From positions 864,091 to 928,090 of the forward strand of contig RHPI01001737.1 in NCBI GenBank assembly GCA_009103225.1: a stretch of DNA of 64,000 bases. Reading direction: 5' to 3'. The notes under the pieces are model-generated. The model saw only the letters and a list, made by a program, of their open reading frames with translations. It did no database searches and was not told the DNA's origin. The translations under genes and the position numbers were made by a program. Below, piece after piece: positions 23,349-35,383 of this stretch; the first letter of the stretch is position 1; the number at the start of each line of letters is the position of its first letter. This DNA is from Chlorokybus atmophyticus (lineage: Eukaryota > Streptophyta > Chlorokybophyceae > Chlorokybales > Chlorokybaceae).

Positions 23349-24245
23349 ATGGCTGGCACTGGTGCTTCCTCCTTCTGCGGCCAGGCTCTGGTGCTGCCAC
23401 GCGCTACCAGCACTCCCCGCTCAGTCCACGACCTCACGGTGAGTGATATTGATCGACTGCTCGACGTGTTCTGGTTCTGGATCTTGTGCTCTTGCTGTTG
23501 TTGTTGCGGTCAGAGCAGTAGGTCATAGCAGTGACTGGTGTCCTTCTGCAACCAACAAGCCAACTGTTGCAGGTTCGGGCAGCTGCCACGGCCCCCTCTT
23601 CATCCACTGGCCCTGTGGAGCACCTGGAACACCTGCCAAAGGTAGTTGTGTGTTCGTATGCGTGTGCGCGTGCGTATACATGTTGGGAAACAGATGCTCC
23701 CTTGGATCTGCTGTGCACTGACCTACCTTGCTTCTGTTTGATTCAGGCCACAAGACCAGGCGGCAAGGGGTTCATCGCACGGTCGCGCCTCAACAACAAG
23801 AACGCCAAGCGCAACGAGACTGCCACCCAGTACTTCTTCGCCTGGACCAGCCAGGAAGAGAAGGTGCATCACAGCCCTTATGTGTGCCTGCCTATACAGT
23901 TGTGTACTGGAGTGCGTATGTACACGCTGCACATGTGCGCACGCCTTTCAAGTATTAACTCCTCATTTGCACAGGTGTTCACGATGCCTTCGGGTCGGGC
24001 AGCGATGATGAGCCGCGGGATGAACATGCTGCGCGTGAGCGGGGGCCGCAGCGCCGCCTCTCTCGAGAAGAACCTGCGCGCAAAGGGCACCAGCGACATC
24101 GCACGCTACCACATCAACGACGAGTGAGTGTTCATTGACCCTATTGCTGAGCACTCATCACATGCCAACTGTGCACAGATTGATTGATGTCAATCCTGTG
24201 TTGCTGCTCAGGGGTGTTGCCAAGCTGGACCGCACCTCTCTTTGA
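23349..24245 (+). CDS. PsaD-like plastid protein, short form
   Basis: Five exons with consistent phases (23349-23438, 23573-23641, 23747-23863, 23975-24123, 24212-24245) encode 152 residues. The N-terminus is Ser/Thr/Arg/Ala-rich with few acids, like a chloroplast transit peptide. The core, FAWTSQEEKVFTMPSGRAAM with N-M-L and L-R-A-K downstream, follows the photosystem I subunit II (PsaD) pattern (W-x-S-x-x-E-x-x-F-x-MP-x-G-x-AA). True PsaD is a stromal ferredoxin-docking subunit and continues some 60 residues further. This protein stops soon after HINDEGVAKL, and the basic segment before the core (RSRLNNKNAKRNE) is different. It is therefore more likely a PsaD-derived paralog than PsaD itself. 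It sits between LEA-like genes. Confidence 0.6.
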
Positions 24246-25410
24246 TGCTCGCAAAGCTGAAGACTACTACAGTACTTCATTACTATACGAGAAGTGTTGA
24301 TTCTTGCAAGCGGTTGCTTGCGTCATATGGTTGCTAGAGCTGTACTTGTAGGTTTATTCATTCATCAAAGTTGACAGTTGGCTTGAGTTAGACTCTGCTA
24401 GATGTGTGTACCATTGACGAGCTGTAGGTTCTAATAATAAGCAACAAGTTGCATACACGATTGATGATTTACGTGTCTTTGCCACTCTGCTCTGGCAAAT
24501 TCATGCTTCTCTAGTCGGTTCATGGATAATTGATTCTCTAACTGGGCGACCATGGTTTGCAAAACATTCAAGAAGAGCTAGTGTAGTTGAAAATATTGAA
24601 CGATATGCAATGGCATGCCACCACTGTACATCACATTGTGTTGGTTGAGCAGCAGCAAAGCAGCGTATATTTCTGAGTATATGACAATTTGTGACTTTTG
24701 ACGATGATGTGAGTGTCATCAATGTGACAGGGTATGGCAGCCACATGTTTGTACAACCAAAACGGCAGGTTGCTTTCTTTCTTTCTGAGTGGTATAAGCG
24801 AACCTGCAATGACGTGGTAACATTGATTGATTGATGACAAACGATACACTACTACTCTGTCTATTGAGTTGCACGACAGGCTTTGCAGGTGGAAGCTACA
24901 ACAGTGTTGAAACGCCACACACGTACGAAGGTATATCGTTCTGGGTGGCACTGGTGCATGTCCCCTGAAAGTGTTGTGTCGGACTGTTCTGACTCAGCTG
25001 TGCAGGAAGCCGACAAAGTAGTGAATGCGGTCAGTTTGGACAATGTGGACATGTTGTCGTAGGTGAAGTCGGTGTCGAGTGGTCGCACGCGCGTGTTGAG
25101 ACCCCGCTGTCATGGAGTCCACATCAGTGTCGGGGATGACGTGTGCATCGTCTCTGTGAGTAGATGTTGGGGTGGAGGCTTGATAGTGGTCGCTTGTTGT
25201 GTTGTCGTGTTGGTGTGGTCACACACGCTGGCCAAAGATGATGCTGGTCTGAGGACGCACCGGAGCAACAACTATCAAAGCCTCCTCCTTTTGCTGTTGA
25301 GATGTCTTTTGAGGTGGCCTTTGTGGTCCCAAGCACCTGGCAACGGCATGACCAAGCTGTGGTGTCAAGCAACATGCGCATCATACCACGCTAACAAGTG
25401 TTGACCATAA

Positions 25411-25443
<33 letters not shown>

Positions 25444-27544
25444 GCAGCTTAGTAGATGCGCACGGCTGCTTGGTGGCATCCCTTACCTGAGCGTACAGCA
25501 CCAGATCTTCAATTGCGCTGCTCTCAAGCTTCATCACGCTCCCTTCCACCACTTCTCCTCCTTCAACTCCCCCTCACCTCACCTTCTGCACACACCACGC
25601 TCCTCACACCCTCTCCACCCCCCCATATCCTCCATCACACAACAACCCAAACTCCTGTCTTGCGGCCGAGGGCGGATGCGGATGCGGCAGTGATAGCGTC
25701 ACCGGTCTAGCCGGAGAGGTAAGGCTAGGATGTGGCTGGAGAGGGTGTTAGCAGTGGTGCTGGCAGTGGTTGTGGTGGTGGCATCAGCAATGGTCATGGT
25801 GGCGATACTTGCACTGGTTCTGCATTGGTGTTAGTGCTGATGCTGGCACTGGTGCTGGTATAATATTAAGTCCCGGTATGAGAAGGAGCACAACTGGCAG
25901 TACTGGCACTGTGTAGCACCAGCACCAAGCAAGCACCACCAGAGTGCTGCTGCCACATTTGCTAATGCTGTTAGTGATTACTACTACCACAGGTAGCAGC
26001 TTCAGCACCAGCACTATCGGGCATGAAACACCGCTGCTACTGGTGCTGGCCGTGGTGGTGTTGATTATTACTACCAACCTGCAACTAGACCAATATGACC
26101 GCTGCTGCTGCCAGAGTAAGTACCACCATGACACTACCACCAGCAACAGTGGTTCCAGGATCAGTAGACACAGCAGATGTACACTGCCACCGTGTAAACA
26201 CAACAAGACCAACATCCCAGCGCAGCGATCACGGCGTCGAGCTCGGAACGGTAGGACTGCATCTGACGAGAGGAGGAGAGGTGGGATTGGTGGGTGGGTG
26301 TGGGGGGGGGGGGGNNNNNNNNNNNNNNNNNNNNNNNNNNNNNNNNNNNNNNNNNNNNNNNNNNNNNNNNGGGGGGGGGGGGGGGGGGGGGGGGGGGGTC
26401 TCCTGTTGGTGTGATGTGTTGGGGTGGATGTGTCTAGTACCTGATGTTTGAAGTGCTTGGCTGCGTGGACGAACTCGCGTGTGGATGGGAGCTTCTGACC
26501 CCCGCCTGCAGACGTGGCATAGGCTGAGTGTCACATGCCTGACATATTGGGCGGTAACATAGGGGTGAGCATGCACAAGCACATGCATGCTCGCGAGCAG
26601 ACAAGGCTGAGTATGCACGTAAGTCTCTTTTGAACTAGTACAGCAACATTCATCAGACATTGTAAGTGTGCATGTGACACACACGCACGCGCTCGCCAAC
26701 ATCCGTGTGCAAAATTGTGCACACACAACCAGACGCGCGCACACGCTCACGCTCGCATAGTGTCACATGTATACGCCCATCCAAACACATGCGCACGGCA
26801 TTTCCAGGCTCGACAACGGTACGGGTGGACTGGATAATGGCGTGCGCAAGCTGGAAATTAGCGGCGCAGGTTTGCCGGTAGTGTGGTACTGATGTTGCCA
26901 GTCAGTATGCTGGCTGATCGTTCAGTATTATATATCTGTGCAAATGCCCATGCCCGAGTTTACAAAATCTGATGACAATCTCGTGTATATGTACATTTGT
27001 GTACACATGCACACAAGCATACACATTTGTGCACACACATTCACATACAAACGCGAGCATATGCACGCGCATACTTCTTAAGATTCAGACATCAAACAAA
27101 ACATGCAGAAGGTTGGAGTCGCGTACAAAGGTTTGCGCAGGGTGTTAGCAGTATCATCCATCTTTAGAATTACTTTCTCCAACTGAGCAAGCTCGTTTGC
27201 AATGGGTACAGGCTTGTTTTGGATTCGCTGAACTTTGGTAGTCTGGTCAAGTACATGGAGTGCAGTGATTCATGAATGTTGCAATTGCCCACATGCCTGG
27301 CAGTTATTTGGCATTTAGCAACTTTCAAATGTAATATTCGCGGTTTTCCAGTACGAGTTGATTGGCATGCGACAGACAAGCGCAATGCAAGCAGGAAGCA
27401 GCCAACCATACCACACTCACACGCGAGTCATGCACTCAGATTTGCGATATTCTATTCCAACAGTTGCAATGTACAAGATTTACAGCGGGTGAGGCTACCG
27501 CACACCAAATCTACGCCTGCCAGCACAGTTTCAAGGGAGCTACT
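24246..27544. other. Long spacer with simple repeats and a gap
   Basis: No convincing gene. Contains a (TTG)n tract at 25411-25445, a GGTGCTGGCACT-type degenerate triplet minisatellite over about 25740-26100, a G homopolymer on both sides of the 56-N gap at 26315-26370, and ACAC/GCAC-rich stretches at 26990-27070. Open frames here are by-products of these repeats. Confidence 0.45.
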
Positions 27545-27911
27545 TCACTCCTCCTCCTCCTCCTCCTTGTCGTCCTCCTTGTCCTGCTTGCCCTCGTGCT
27601 TGCTGGGCTTCGTGTTCTCGTGAGACGCCTGGTAGGAGGTCGGCCTCCCACCCTGGGTGTACATGCCAGCCTTCTCAGGGTCCTCACCCCTCCTCTGTAC
27701 ACAGACAGGCAAGCAAGTGTGAGCTACAGTGTTGGTTTACGGTTGTCCAGAACACATATGGTGGTAAAGCTTGAACTTTGGTCACCTGTGCGGCCATCTC
27801 GTGGATGCGGTGGCCGCCCTTGGCGCCTCCGGCGCGGATGCGTTCCATGGGGTCGGCGGCGCTGGGCCTGTCGTTCTCGTCGTACTCGTGCTTCAGGTCA
27901 GACTCCGACAT
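27545..27911 (-). CDS. Small hydrophilic LEA/KGG-like stress protein, paralog 2
   Basis: Two exons on the minus strand, 27911-27786 (donor GTGACC) and 27694-27545 (acceptor GTACAG), encode 91 residues. It starts MSESDLKHEYDENDRPSA and shares DPMERIRAGGAKGG and IHEMAAQ with the gene at 21215. The intron falls at the same codon boundary. The C-terminus is a Lys/Asp/Glu tail ending in a run of six Glu, absent from the paralog. Composition indicates a disordered protectant-type protein. A TATATAAA box and a bZIP-site cluster lie upstream at 28220-28499. Confidence 0.8.
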
Positions 27912-28219
27912 GGTTGGTTGGCTTTATCGACTAGTCTTGGCGCTACAGAATCACTGCGAAGGCAAGGTAAACACAGGTGAAGTACTAGTAACTCGTGCCC
28001 GTGTCGAATGATAGCAAGCACGCTGGTACCATGCATTGGCCGCATGCTGTTGCACAACAGTGTAGAGAGCAATTGAAGAGGGAGGGGGCCCGTGCATGCG
28101 TATAAAACCGAATGCCTTTACCATGTGCCTCAACCAAACACCCACACATGCATAGCACTATGGCTTACCTTGCGGGGCGACGCTCAAACTTGCACTGGCA
28201 AGGGTGTGGGAGGCAGCTG

Positions 28220-28499
28220 TTTATATATCAGCTACCCGCTACCCTGCGTGGCTGCAAGCCATGGGTGAGCCCAACGTGTATGGGCACGGGGCCTAGGCAT
28301 GGGGCACGGCTCCCGGGTCCAACGGGCCTGCCATTGGGATCCGATCCATCCATGCCATGGTGGCCCAACCCATGGTGCGCGCCGCCTCGTCAACATCAGC
28401 ATTGTTCTTGGCGGTAACGGCCAAGACCCCTGAGCAGCGAGCCACGTGGTACGCATGCGCTTAAGGTCGTCCCGGCTGACGTCAGAGGGCAGACGTGGC
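28220..28499 (-). promoter_or_regulatory. Candidate promoter of LEA-like paralog 2
   Basis: Reading the minus strand, TATATAAA is at 28227-28220. Further upstream are CCACGTGGC at 28449-28441, the palindrome TGACGTCA at 28477-28484, and an ACGTGGC (plus orientation) at 28493-28499. Three ACGT-core sites lie within 60 bases, the usual arrangement of abscisic-acid/osmotic-stress-responsive plant promoters. The gap to the ATG (about 300 bases from TATA) leaves room for an untranslated leader. Confidence 0.5.
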
Positions 28500-29682
28500 G
28501 GCCTGCGTGCGCCATGCTATACTGTGTCCGACGGATAATGCACGACCGAACGGGCCTTCAATGAGGCCGAGGCTGCCGCCGCTGCCCGCGGCCTTGCCAC
28601 TGCTGCTAGCCCGATCCGATCTGGTCTCATGTGTTGACGAGACCCGCCCCGCGCGCCCTCTCTCTCTCTCTCTCTCTCTGCAATTGTGCATATGATATGG
28701 CCGACGTTTGAGGTGACATTGTGAAGCACTCAATACCAGCACATGGAAGATGCATGAGAAGTTGATCATCGATGCATAGTAAGCATCTGAATGATATTCA
28801 TACATAGCGTCACGAATGCTTAATACAGACACAATGGTGCAATAAAACAAATTTATTTTTACAATTATTTATCATTCATGTGCCGACTTAACACACCCAA
28901 TTAAGTGCAGATTAAAAAGTACATGTCAACAATCAAAATACCTTTATAATATCATGCATAAATACATCTTTATGAAAGCTAGCAGTAGACTAATCACGAA
29001 GTTATTACACTTACTGTGCTCGATGTTGCAATCAGCAATTCATTGCTCGATTGCTCGATTGCTCAATATCAAATAAGCTTGTCATTGATAATGTTATCAC
29101 TTTGCATCATGATACATTTGGGATCAATTGATTATATGTAGACTTGATCAATATTACGTGATAAACAGCGTGAACGGAATTAGCTCGTACAATATAAGAT
29201 GTTTTTAATATGATCACGATGCTATGTAAATCAAGGTTTTGATGCATTGGTATGCATTGTTAACATGATGACGCACTGCTTGCACACATTGCACAAACTA
29301 TGCTTGCAACTTGCAAGCATGCTTTGTGCGATGTCATGCATACGGTATGCATGACACCGTGCGCACTCAATTAATATCGATATTGGGCAGGATTGGGCCA
29401 ACCACACAGGGTTGGCTCAAACTATTCTTCCAACAACATACTGGCATGACTTATATAATGGTACCATAATATTGAGTAGCCTACACATGCACATGTGTGC
29501 TAAGTAGATTTATAAGTGCCATAAAAAAACATGCACTTTTCACTTGTTGAAGCAAATGCACTTTCATCTGCGGTATGTACGGATTCCACCGTCAATAGAG
29601 AGTGATCTTCAGAGCAGCAGCTTTTCGTAAGTTGCGTACTTACATATCAGAACACACGCTCTTTGAGGCTCAGACCCCGACG
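28500..29682. other. Spacer with CT microsatellite
   Basis: (TC)n at about 28658-28679; otherwise AT-rich spacer from 28850. No gene seen. Confidence 0.4.
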
Positions 29683-30425
29683 ACGTGGCTATCTGATCTC
29701 TGGTGACTAAAAACCCGCGCCCCCTACACAGATCTCGGCGCCGGAATGAAGCTCGCGCGCGCCTTCCACAAGTTGTCATTCAACGCCTGCGATTGACCCG
29801 CGAATGCACTACCACGGCTCTGACGTCAACAATAGCTCACACCTCTTTCGTACTCGTCACCTCTGTCGTACTCGCGCGCGCTCTAAAGCTTGGGGGGCAG
29901 CGCTGACGCGGCGACTGCGCGTCGGATTGCCGCCCTGCGCGCCTACCAGTCACTCGACATGGTTGAGGCCTTGCTTGCGGCGGTGATGGCTGCTCTGGCT
30001 GGTACAGAGCCAGGCTCCATCAACGGCGTGGATGAAGCGCACTGGGAATAGTCATGTGCATTTGGGGTTAGAAGCTGCATGCCAATGCGTCCCCGTCCGT
30101 CACGCATGCACACGGCAAGGGTGACGGTCAATCTGCCTGCTATATCCATCGTCTTGCCAGCTGGCAGCAGGCGGATCCAGCCCCACCCGGATTTGCACAT
30201 CCTGCGCTCACGTCGCCACGCCTCTCCCCTCGAGGCCAGAGCTGTGGGCCACGACGGTTAGGAGGTTGCGAGTGCATGTGCTGCAACACAGGAGTCACAG
30301 CATTCCGTGGCGTAGTTGGTGGTGCAGTAAGCAGGCGCTTGTAAGCTGCTTTAGTTGATCGGTGAGTGTGCGTGCGTAGCGTGTGCCCCTTTCCCTTTGC
30401 TTGCTTGCTTGCTTGCCAGCTAGTC
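29683..30425 (+). promoter_or_regulatory. Upstream region of LEA-like gene 3 with bZIP sites
   Basis: ACGTGGC at 29683-29689 and the palindrome TGACGTCA at 29821-29828, some 600-740 bases before the ATG at 30426. The same pair of motifs occurs upstream of the genes at 23349 and 27911. No clear TATA. Arg-rich open frames between 29700 and 30030 look non-coding. Confidence 0.4.
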
Positions 30426-31225
30426 ATGGCGGACTACTCGGACGGACCGGCGGCCGCTGCCAAGGCGAGGCACGCCAACGAGCACAGAGAGGTGCCTATC
30501 GGCGACGTCCCCGCCATCAACCCCGGCGGCAAAGGACCCGAATTCGTCAACCCGGAGAAAATTAGTAAGTTTTGGTCGGTGTGCCGAGCCTCAAAATAGT
30601 CAGAGCAAAGCTGTTGAGTGGTTCGTGGATTTGTCGTCAAGCATGCACCACGTAATGCATGAAGGTTTCCCTGCAATTTGCATGTTGTTGGTTGCGCACT
30701 GCACGCACGCCTCCTGTGCAGTGCATGATAATCTCCTGCACATGCGAGCATGGTGCGTCACCAGTACACGACGTTTTCGCTGACTGAGCTTCAACTCACA
30801 TCGTGTCTTCTACAGCGTTTGCTGGCATTGGCGAGGAGCTGAAGCAGGAGTACGTTTCAGAGGAAGCGCCCGGCGACTCAGAGTACACTCCTGAGTCCGA
30901 CCCCACAGCCCGAGTCAGCAAGAAAGACATGGAGGTAACCGCAAGTCCGTTGACCAGACAATAACTGTGTGCCTTACTCGTCACCTGCATGACTAAACCC
31001 ACCACAACAAGTTACTTGTCGCAAACATATTGCATTAGTTACTGTGGATGTCCAGTCTGTTCTGCAGCTGATTTCGGTTGATGCTTGCAGCTGCCCGAGG
31101 ACAGGATGGATGCTTCCCTCCAGGAGGATAAGAAGGACTTGGAGAGCTCTGATCAGGTTGACCCTGATGCTGAGGCACGTGCACGCGCTGAGGATACAAC
31201 CTTCCCGCCGCCAGGCGAAGAGTAG
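30426..31225 (+). CDS. Acidic hydrophilic LEA-like protein 3
   Basis: Three exons, 30426-30564 (donor GTAAGT), 30816-30934 (acceptor CTACAG, donor GTAACC) and 31091-31225, total 393 bases for 130 residues ending in TAG. It begins MADYSDGPAAAAKARH and contains VPAINPGGKGPEFVN. The C-terminal two thirds are strongly acidic (for example PEDRMDASLQEDKKDLE) with no Cys. No direct similarity to the other two hydrophilic genes beyond composition. Probably a disordered stress or seed-maturation-type protein, though I cannot place it in a named family. Confidence 0.7.
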
Positions 31226-32239
31226 GCAAAGGTAGCAGAGCGCTCAGCTTTGTAGGTGCTGTAGCATGCGCATGTCCATAACTTCCGTCCTTGTGTACAG
31301 ACGTTGTAGAACACTGCTAGTGTCAGTAGGTAGTGTAGGCTGTTAATGTGTAACAGCGTCAGTTGCTGTGCAGTCTGTTCGCTGAACATATCAACGTGCA
31401 TGGTGGGCAGGATAAACTCATGTGCAATTGCAGCATAAGGCAAAACCAATAATGCTGCTACTCTGGCAAACTGCGTTGGAATGCAATTTGCCAGTGTATG
31501 TAGTGTAGTGATGATGTTTGAGCGAAATAAACTAATCTAGGAGTCGGTACATGCATTGCACTGACACTTTGGTAACAACTGCTACCCGCTCCTGCGTTTG
31601 TTCCATGCCTTTCTGCACATGATGCAACTTCCCTTGTGACATGGAAAGAGCCTAAACCAGGTTTTTAATCTGAGGTAAAAGTACGCACAGAACCCTCTCC
31701 CCCTTCCCCGCGGGCTTTCTCTTGCCCCTGCAGCTGGGAAGTTATCCCCCAGCTTGATTCATATCTGTGGATAAAAATGAGTATATATGACCTTATTATC
31801 TGACTCGAAGCTTTCTATTACACGGGCTCAACCCCACACTCAACCACGTTGTCATATATACTGAGACAACTATACAGCAAAGCCATTTTAGATATGCTCT
31901 TCTCCCTACATACATGAAAACGAAGATTTGCATGCGAGTTCCGCCTCTTTGCACACGATATTTGCGTAATAGCTGCTTATCTTCTCAAGGTCATATTCGC
32001 GCAAATCTGCTGCACTCCCTGCATCCAGTGCAGCTTTGCGGTACCATTCAGACATACTGTATAGAGACATGCTGGTGTGACCCTGGCAACACCAGGGCCT
32101 CATGCTTGTGATGTCATATGCATGTGGGTCTGTTACACAAAACAGCACGCAACAAGCAGCGAAACAACCAAATGCACGCAACTCAGTGCAGTGTCACCAA
32201 GTGCAATGTATGGCCCGGGTATGTTACACAAAAATGGCT
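31226..32239. other. Convergent 3' ends
   Basis: Spacer between the plus-strand LEA-like gene and the minus-strand GH3 gene. An AATAAA at about 31526 could be the polyadenylation signal of the former. No gene seen. Confidence 0.4.
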
Positions 32240-35200
32240 TCATGCAGTGATCTGAAAGCTAGCAAGCAGATCTGCAATTTGCACCTCATAAACCCCAGCA
32301 TCTACAGTCCACTGTCCGTCAGCGCTCCAGTAATGAAAGTCTCGAGTGCCCAAGGTGAAGTTAACGTCCCGGCTCTCGCCAACAGCGAACGAAAACTTGT
32401 CAAACCCGCGCAGGCGCTTCGTCTCCGGCGTTATGCGCCGATACTCCTGTCTCAAGAACAATAGGACAGCATGCTGCCCGACATACGGCCCTCTGTTTGT
32501 AACACTCACTGTGACAGTTAAGCTGCCACTGCGTGTTATGCTCTTTGTGGACAGCTTCAGGCTGCTGTAAGAGAAGGCGGAATAGCTGTAACCGGTACCA
32601 AAGGCGAACTCCGGTTGGCAGTCGATGTAAACAAAGGGCACGTCCGCGTCGATGCACTTCTGCGATGGCTTGTGGTAGTACGTCATCGGCATGTCTCCGG
32701 CGTTCTTTGGGTACGTGTAAGGCAGTCTCCCACTTGGGTTGGCCGTCCCGAACAAGACGTCCGCGACGGCTTGCCCGCCATCGGGCCCAGGCAGACCCGC
32801 AATGATGACCGCCTCGGCACTGTCTATGCTACCGTGCAGCAAGCGCGGCCGGCCTTGGATCAGTACCACAACCACGGGAGTGCCAGTGTCTCCCAGCCTC
32901 TTGGCCAATGCGCGCTGGCCTTCGGGCAAATCCAGTGTGGACGTGTCTCCAGGCTTCTCAGCATAGCTTTTCTCTCCCAGACACAGTATCACCACATCGG
33001 CATCAGCTGCGGCATTGACAGTGTCTTGCGTGTCCTCATCGCGTGCCACACCGTTCATGTCACACCCTGGCTTGTACTCAACCGCTATCGCCTCACCCGC
33101 CTGCTTGCGTATGCCTTTCAGAACTGTTGTACCATATCTGAACATCTGCTCACTCTTGGACCCTTGCCATGCGAAGGTCCAGCCACCAGTTTGGTTGGTG
33201 ATCGAATCTGCTGTCGGCCCTACAACTAGGATCCTGTCGATCCTGTCTTTGTGCAGCGGGAGGATGTTGTTGTTTCTGGCCAACACAATCGACTGCGTTG
33301 CAATGTCAAGAGCCGAAGCTCTATCGACAGCACTGCCGACGCTTAGCAACACCTCGTTTGATAGTTTCGGCACGGGGTTGTCAAAAAGTCCCAAAGTCTT
33401 CTTGAGCTGCAACACGCGCGCGACGGACGTGTCAAGCCGATCCAGACCGATTGTCTTGTTCTTGACCAGGTCCAACATGAACTTGCAAAATGTCACGTCA
33501 AGCGGAACCATAGACATGTCAATGGAAGTGTCCTCCATTGCGATGCGAACGGCTTCTTGCTGAGTTGCCGCCACTTTGTGCCACTGCAACCAATACAGGT
33601 GAAGATTGTCAGGCATGTTGGGACACATTCAAAGCATGTTCTATTTGAAATGTCAACCATATAATGTGCAGCTTGCAATGTGGTCTATGAATGTCCGACG
33701 CGCGAACATACTGGCATGCGCAAATACCTTATTAAGGTTCTCAATCTCCGCCCAGTCTGTTACCAGCATGCCCTGTCAAGTGCATTAGACATCAGCTGAA
33801 AAGTCTATAAAAACCATCGTCTGTACCATTGTGACAAACGCACCTTGAACCCGAGCGCGTCCCTGAGTAGTTCCTTTAAGTATTGCCTGGAGGAGCTGAC
33901 AGGCTCGCCGCCGATCTCGTTGTAGCTGCTCATGGCAGTTGCAACACCCGCATCAATAGCCTCCGCAAAGGGAGGTACGTAGTACTGCATCAGGTGCTGC
34001 TCTGGTATCCACGCAGGCCCACGATCGTGCCCAGCAAGCGAATTTGAGTAACCTATGCAGGAATGTGTCAAGCAGTGTTCCTTGCACATGCAACACGCAG
34101 TTAGCAATATGAGAGCTTATGTACATACCGACAAAGTGCTTTGCGCATGCGGCCACGGACGCACCATCCGCCATGGATTCACCCTGAAGAGAAGACAAGT
34201 TCATTCAAGACAACTTGGCAATACAGCTTGTATGCTTGACCAGACTGCATTGTATACGCACTGACAGCAAAGGTTGTTCCGGTGAATGCGTATAGCGCCA
34301 ATACCTGCATTCCAGTCACAATTGCGCGCCCCATCTGTGCTGCCACATACGGGTCTTCACCAAATGTCTCATAGAAGCGCGGCCACGTTGGCTGCGTCGC
34401 TATGTCCAAGATAGGGGCAAAGTTCCACTTGATGCCCGCAGCAGCGGTGTCTTTCGCAGTCACTTGCCCCTACCAAGCTGCAACTTAGAACAGTCACGTG
34501 CACGTGCAACATTGCCACCACACGCTTAAGAGGAATAGTATAGAGCACAACTGGTGGAAGCAACAACTGCCTCACCTGTAGCTGCACTGATGATCTGTTG
34601 AATGTCGCAGCGCAATTGATCTGCTGCGGAAACAATGTAGCATCCAGTATGTAGTTGGCTCCGTGCACAGAGTCAATGCCATACACGACAGGTATCTTTG
34701 CCCCGACGCCTAAGGCTACTGCTTGCAAGTCTGTAACCACTTTACGCCATTCGGATGCTGTCATTGGTAGGCGAGCTGCGAATGATTACTATGAGACCCG
34801 CGACTCACACATGAGTACACAATGTGAGACCTAATCTGTGTAACACATTACCTCCTCCAGCAGATGGCGAGTTCAGTATACTCCCAACAAAGTAGGGCGA
34901 GCCTATGAATTTGCGTGCTTTTTCTGTATCAAAGTGGCCGGCAATGTCGCTGTCATTGTCAGTGGACCACAGCATGCTGATGGCCAGCTGCGTCATCTGA
35001 CCAATCTTCTGCTCGAGAGTGAGCTGCTTCACCAAATCAGAGACGTCCTCATCAATGCCATCCGCCCTGTCCGCTGCGCCGACATCTCCCCCATAACGCG
35101 ATGTCAACCTGATCACCTTTGTCGCGTGAGGCTTTTCCACTGCAATACCCGCCCAGTAACCCAACGCAAAGGCCAGCACCAAACCCAACACCGCTGCGGT

Positions 35201-35383
35201 GATCAACGGCCATCCGAGCTCCTGCACGAAGGCATGCATCCGCTTGTTGTTGATATCAGAGCACGAACATGCAATACACCATTGAGAAGCAGTCACCCGT
35301 GTGCATGCCTGGATGGTGCTCAGCATGTTGTGGCGTCTCGTGTGGCGTCGTCTACTGCGTGTGGTGCCGCTTTCACCGGCCAT
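32240..35383 (-). CDS. Membrane-anchored GH3 beta-glucosidase
   Basis: Seven exons (35383-34852, 34775-34576, 34469-34305, 34183-34129, 34052-33844, 33772-33728, 33583-32240) give 849 residues with all phases matching. A basic N-terminal tail precedes one hydrophobic segment at about residues 58-80 (WPLITAAVLGLVLAFALGYW), so a type II membrane protein with an extracytoplasmic enzyme is predicted. The GH3 N domain shows YGIDSVHGANY, FPQQINCAATFN and AKHFVGYS. The nucleophile is Asp393 in MLVTDWAEI. The GH3 C domain (LPLHKDRIDRILVVGPTAD, GLPGPDGGQAVADVLFG, GRLPYTYP) and an Fn3-like domain follow. Family members release glucose from beta-glucans. The VHGAN/QQIN wording resembles beta-glucosidases of slime moulds and oomycetes. 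The start could instead be at 35479. Confidence 0.9.

Noticed and set aside
25693-26215. Repetitive Val/Leu/Gly-rich protein
   Set aside because: Reading frame of a degenerate GCTGGCACTGGT minisatellite; open in several frames with no start context.
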